Shown in pieces: positions 60,863-64,000 of a DNA stretch of 64,000 nucleotides (its first letter is position 1; each line of letters opens with the position of its first letter). Under the pieces are notes generated by a model. The model was not told the origin of the DNA, ran no database searches, and saw only the letters and a list, made by a program, of their open reading frames with translations. The translations under genes were made by a program, and so were the position numbers. The DNA comes from Ornithobacterium rhinotracheale (GTDB taxonomy: Bacteria; Bacteroidota; Bacteroidia; Flavobacteriales; Weeksellaceae), in NCBI RefSeq assembly GCF_022832975.1, contig NZ_CP094846.1, positions 744,001 to 808,000 of the forward strand, in the 5' to 3' direction.

Positions 60863-62944
60863 TTATTGTGTAATTCCTTCTAATTTAAATAAAAAGGCAA
60901 ATTCAAAAGCGGTTTCTTTTAGATAATCAAATCGTCCAGATGCGCCCCCGTGCCCGAAATCCATTTCGGTTTTAAACAATATTTTAGTTTCACCTTGGTT
61001 AAAATCTCTCAGTTTTGCCGCCCATTTTGCAGGCTCAAAATATTGCACTTGGCTATCGTGCAATCCTGTGGTGATGAGCATGTTGGGGTACTTTTGTGCC
61101 TTGATGTTTTCGTAAGGGGAGTAGGATTTCATGTAATGATAAAATTCCTCATTGTTCGGATTTCCCCACTCGTCGTACTCGTTGGTAGTGAGCGGAATCG
61201 TCTCGTCGAGCATTGTGTTGATGACATCTACAAAAGGCACTTGTGCAATGATTCCGTTCCAGAGTTCGGGTGCTTGGTTAGCAATCGCTCCCATGAGCAG
61301 TCCGCCCGCACTTCCGCCCTCGGCATACAAATGTGCTGGCGAAGTGTAGTTTTCTTGGATTAAAAATTTGACACAATCTATAAAATCATTGAATGTATTT
61401 TTCTTTTTAAGTAGTTTTCCGTTTTCGTACCAAGCACGCCCCATTTCTTCGCCCCCACGCACATGGGCAATGGCAAAAACAAAACCTCGATTTAATAATG
61501 AAAGTCTTGTGGTAGAGAAACTTGCGTCGAGCGAATAGCCGTAAGAACCATAGCCGTAGAGTAGGAGTGGAGTGTTTTCGTTTCGGGGTGTATCTTTTTT
61601 ATAAACAATCGAAATCGGAATTTTTGTGCCGTCTTGTGCGGTGGCAAAAAGCCTTTCAGAAGTATATAAATCTTTGTTGAAGTCGCCTAAAACTTCTTGC
61701 TGTTTTAGTAATTTTCTTTCGCCCGTTACCATGTTTTCATCGTAGACCGATGGTGGGGTAACCATAGAATTGTACACAAATCGCAACTCTTGTGAATTGT
61801 ATTCTTCGTTGCCGCTTGGGTACACCACATAGGTGGGATCATCAAAACTTACGAGTTTTTCTTCCTTGGTTTTTCGGTTTTGAATGACTAAACGCGTGAG
61901 CCCGTTAAATCTTTCAGTAATGACTAAAAAGTCTTTAAATTCTTCCACGCTTTCGAGCAAAACATCGCTGCGGTGCGGAATGATTTCTTCCCAATGTTCT
62001 ACCGTAGTTTTATCAAGCGGACATTGCATAAGCTTAAAATTCTCGGCTTGGTCATTAGTCATGATTAAAAATCTGTCTTCCAGCGGCACCACGCTGTATA
62101 AAACATCTTTTCGGCGTTTTTGAAAAACTTGAAATTCGCTAAAAGGCTCATCGGCTTTGATGAATCGCTCCTCCGATGAAGTGGTAGCCGATGAATAAAT
62201 TAGGATATAATCACGATTTTTAGATTTATAAACTCCGATGTAATTGGTCGGGTCTTGCTCGTGATACACACAAACATCTTCGCTGGCTTGTGTGCCCAAT
62301 TGGTGGCGTTTGATTTTTTCGCTTAAAAGTGTTTCTGTATTATTTTCGGTGTAAAAAATCGTTTGATTATCATTTGCCCAGACGCTTGAGCCCGAAGTGT
62401 TTCGGATGCCTTCGTCGTAGATTTTTCCTGTTTTTAAATCTTTAATAAAGATTTTATATTGTCGTCTTGAAACTTCATCTACGCCAAAAGCCAATAATTC
62501 GTTATTTGGACTGATAGAGAAGCCCTTAGCATTAAAATAAGCCTTGCCTTCTGCCATTTCATCTACATCGAGCAAAATTTCTTCTGGGGCATCAAGCGAT
62601 GCCTTTTTTCGGCAAAATTTATAATATTGTTTGCCCTCCTCGGTGCGAGTGTAGTAATAATAGCCATTGATAAAGGTTGGTACACTTTCATCTTTTTCCT
62701 TGATTCGGCTACGCATTTCTACAAAGAGTTGATCTTGTAGATTTTTGGTATCTGCCATCATTTGTTCGGCATAGATGTTTTCTTGTTCTAGATGAGCAAG
62801 CACGGCAGGGCTATCTTCCGTTTTTTTGAAATAAGCATTCATCCAGAAATAGGGGTCGTTGACACGCTCGCCGTGAATGTTGCGCACATAGTCTTTTTGT
62901 TCAGCCTTAGGAAAAGGAATGTTGGGCCAATTGGGAGTATTCAT
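60863..62944 (-). CDS. S9A prolyl oligopeptidase (oligopeptidase B-like)
   Basis: A 693-residue serine peptidase. The N-terminal beta-propeller part is followed by the alpha/beta-hydrolase with the nucleophile in AEGGSAGGLLMGAIAN, the Asp in ITTGLHDSQVQY and the His in MDFGHGGASGRFDY. The GGSAGG and HGGASGR motifs match oligopeptidase B, which cuts short peptides after basic residues. There is no signal peptide, so it is likely cytoplasmic. The gene stands alone between mnmE and pnp. Confidence 0.94.
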   Translation of the reverse strand: MNTPNWPNIPFPKAEQKDYVRNIHGERVNDPYFWMNAYFKKTEDSPAVLAHLEQENIYAEQMMADTKNLQDQLFVEMRSRIKEKDESVPTFINGYYYYTRTEEGKQYYKFCRKKASLDAPEEILLDVDEMAEGKAYFNAKGFSISPNNELLAFGVDEVSRRQYKIFIKDLKTGKIYDEGIRNTSGSSVWANDNQTIFYTENNTETLLSEKIKRHQLGTQASEDVCVYHEQDPTNYIGVYKSKNRDYILIYSSATTSSEERFIKADEPFSEFQVFQKRRKDVLYSVVPLEDRFLIMTNDQAENFKLMQCPLDKTTVEHWEEIIPHRSDVLLESVEEFKDFLVITERFNGLTRLVIQNRKTKEEKLVSFDDPTYVVYPSGNEEYNSQELRFVYNSMVTPPSVYDENMVTGERKLLKQQEVLGDFNKDLYTSERLFATAQDGTKIPISIVYKKDTPRNENTPLLLYGYGSYGYSLDASFSTTRLSLLNRGFVFAIAHVRGGEEMGRAWYENGKLLKKKNTFNDFIDCVKFLIQENYTSPAHLYAEGGSAGGLLMGAIANQAPELWNGIIAQVPFVDVINTMLDETIPLTTNEYDEWGNPNNEEFYHYMKSYSPYENIKAQKYPNMLITTGLHDSQVQYFEPAKWAAKLRDFNQGETKILFKTEMDFGHGGASGRFDYLKETAFEFAFLFKLEGITQ

Positions 62945-62992
62945 TGTTTAAAAATGTATTTTGATTTGAAAAGGTAAATGTAACGAAAAACA

Positions 62993-63023
62993 AAAAATCC
63001 TTTCTATTACAGAAAGGATTTTT
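62993..63023 (-). terminator. Terminator after pnp
   Basis: AAAAATCCTTTCT and AGAAAGGATTTTT form a 13-bp stem around a 5-base loop, with a U-run on either strand. It lies 31 bases past the pnp stop. Confidence 0.85.
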
Positions 63024-63053
63024 TTGTATTAAAAAACTTAAAAATATAAATTC

Positions 63054-64000
63054 TTAGTCTTTTTTCTCTGGTTTTGGTAATAAAACTTTTCTTGAAAGTC
63101 TCATTTTACCAGTCTTTTTGTCGTTTTCAAGATATTTCACCTCGATTTCGTCGCCTACCTTCACCACATCTTCTACATCGTTTACGCGGCTCCACTCAAG
63201 CTCTGAAATGTGAACTAATCCTTCAACGCCTTTTCTGATTTGAACAAAAGCTCCGAAAGGTTTGATAGAAACTACGGTTCCTTTGTAAACCCCTCCGATT
63301 TCTGGTTCAAAAGTAATGTCTTTGATTCTTTGAATAGCGGCGTCCATTCCGTTTTGGTCTACACCCGAAATTTCCACAACTCCGAAATCGCCATCTTCTT
63401 CAATCGAAATGGTAGTGCCTGTTTCTGCTTGAAGCTCTTGGATTACTTTTCCACCAGGACCAATTACCGCACCAATGAAGTCTCCTTTAATTCTTAAAGT
63501 AACAATTTTTGGAGCCGTAGGTTTATAATTTTCGTTTGGTTCAGGAATGGTTTCTAGGATTTTATCTAAGATATACATTCTGCCGTCGTGGGCTTGCATA
63601 AGGGCTTTTTCTAAGATTTCATAGCTTAGCCCAGCAATTTTGATATCCATTTGGCAAGCGGTAATTCCATCGCGAGTACCGGTTACTTTAAAGTCCATAT
63701 CTCCTAGGTGGTCTTCGTCTCCTAAGATGTCTGAGAGCACGGTCCACTTTCCAGATTCTGGGTCGGTAATGAGCCCCATAGCAATTCCAGATACGGGTTT
63801 TTTGATTTTGATACCTGCATCCATTAAAGCTAAGGTTCCTGCGCACACGGTGGCCATAGAGGAGGAGCCGTTTGATTCTAAGATTTCAGAGACTAAGCGA
63901 ATAGTGTATGGGTTATCTTCTGGAATCATTTTTTTCAACGCACGCTCTGCTAAGTTTCCGTGACCTACTTCGCGGCGAGAAGTTCCTCTAATTGGGCGCG
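63054..64000 (-). CDS. pnp: Polyribonucleotide nucleotidyltransferase, 3' part
   Basis: The C-terminal about 315 residues of PNPase, a 3'-5' phosphorolytic exoribonuclease. The 5' end lies beyond the right edge. The frame stays open to the edge ([20 protein letters not shown] comes before the first internal start-like codon). Visible parts are the second RNase PH domain ([55 protein letters not shown] in parts), the KH domain ([22 protein letters not shown]-like, GAVIGPGGK) and the S1 domain ([23 protein letters not shown]). A terminator follows. Confidence 0.97.
   Translation of the reverse strand, partial: RPIRGTSRREVGHGNLAERALKKMIPEDNPYTIRLVSEILESNGSSSMATVCAGTLALMDAGIKIKKPVSGIAMGLITDPESGKWTVLSDILGDEDHLGDMDFKVTGTRDGITACQMDIKIAGLSYEILEKALMQAHDGRMYILDKILETIPEPNENYKPTAPKIVTLRIKGDFIGAVIGPGGKVIQELQAETGTTISIEEDGDFGVVEISGVDQNGMDAAIQRIKDITFEPEIGGVYKGTVVSIKPFGAFVQIRKGVEGLVHISELEWSRVNDVEDVVKVGDEIEVKYLENDKKTGKMRLSRKVLLPKPEKKD

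Noticed and set aside
1-64000. CRISPR arrays, rRNA or tRNA genes, insertion sequences
   Set aside because: No regularly spaced repeats, no cloverleaf-like or rRNA-like segments and no transposase motifs were seen on reading both strands; a dedicated scan (tRNAscan, ISfinder) could still find something weak.

Overview
The window looks like a chromosome segment from a low-GC member of the Bacteroidota, class Flavobacteriia. Three things point there. Genes lack Shine-Dalgarno-like leaders. Many starts are preceded by the Bacteroidota -7 box TAnnTTTG, in places with TTTG about 19 bases upstream. Several gene families and gene orders are typical of flavobacteria: KdpD split into two genes, a Kdp-linked porin, a sigma-54 response regulator without a DNA-binding domain, and an amidase/MCE/Fe-S cluster divergent from an LptD-like gene. 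A Weeksellaceae relative such as Ornithobacterium would fit, but the sequence alone does not prove a genus. No rRNA, tRNA, CRISPR array, insertion sequence or phage was found.

Layout. 0-9.5 kb: 5' end of ndk (cut by the window edge), an SRPBCC protein, a Blc-type lipocalin, an NhaC antiporter, uvrA, and a galactose set (galM, FucP-family transporter, galK). 9.6-16.4 kb: housekeeping genes (thyA, ddl, coaD, trmB), an Ala-rich lipoprotein, a sigma-54 activator, a MATE pump and a small acidic protein. 16.4-22.4 kb: an M48 lipoprotein protease, a catalytic/non-catalytic M16 protease pair, a SufT-like protein and an SPFH protein. 22.5-31.4 kb: an orphan heparin lyase I, a membrane Fe-S protein, an MCE protein, an amidase with SPOR-like repeats, an LptD-like protein, RidA, a membrane protein and RNase HII. 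31.4-36.7 kb: a phosphoesterase, nadD, recX, pabC, pabB, a porin and a DUF4286 protein. 36.9-45.6 kb: the Kdp potassium system on the minus strand, read as a 30-codon membrane ORF, kdpF, kdpA, kdpB, kdpC, a porin, the KdpD N-terminal sensor and a separate histidine kinase. No KdpE-type regulator is adjacent. 45.7-59.3 kb: an accessory island with a type I restriction-modification operon (hsdM-hsdS-two DUF262 genes-hsdR), mobilization genes (relaxase, MobC, a membrane protein), a candidate oriT and a frameshifted DUF2971 gene. 59.4-64 kb: mnmE, an S9 oligopeptidase and the 3' part of pnp.

The most notable observations are: two overlapping DUF262 genes, only one with an HNH domain, inside the hsd operon; an A10 tract that splits tandem SPOR repeats of the amidase; a heparin lyase I lacking Cys and His residues long considered important; an 80-bp imperfect repeat at both ends of the kdp block; and several tiny genes (kdpF and a second membrane peptide) that are easily missed.
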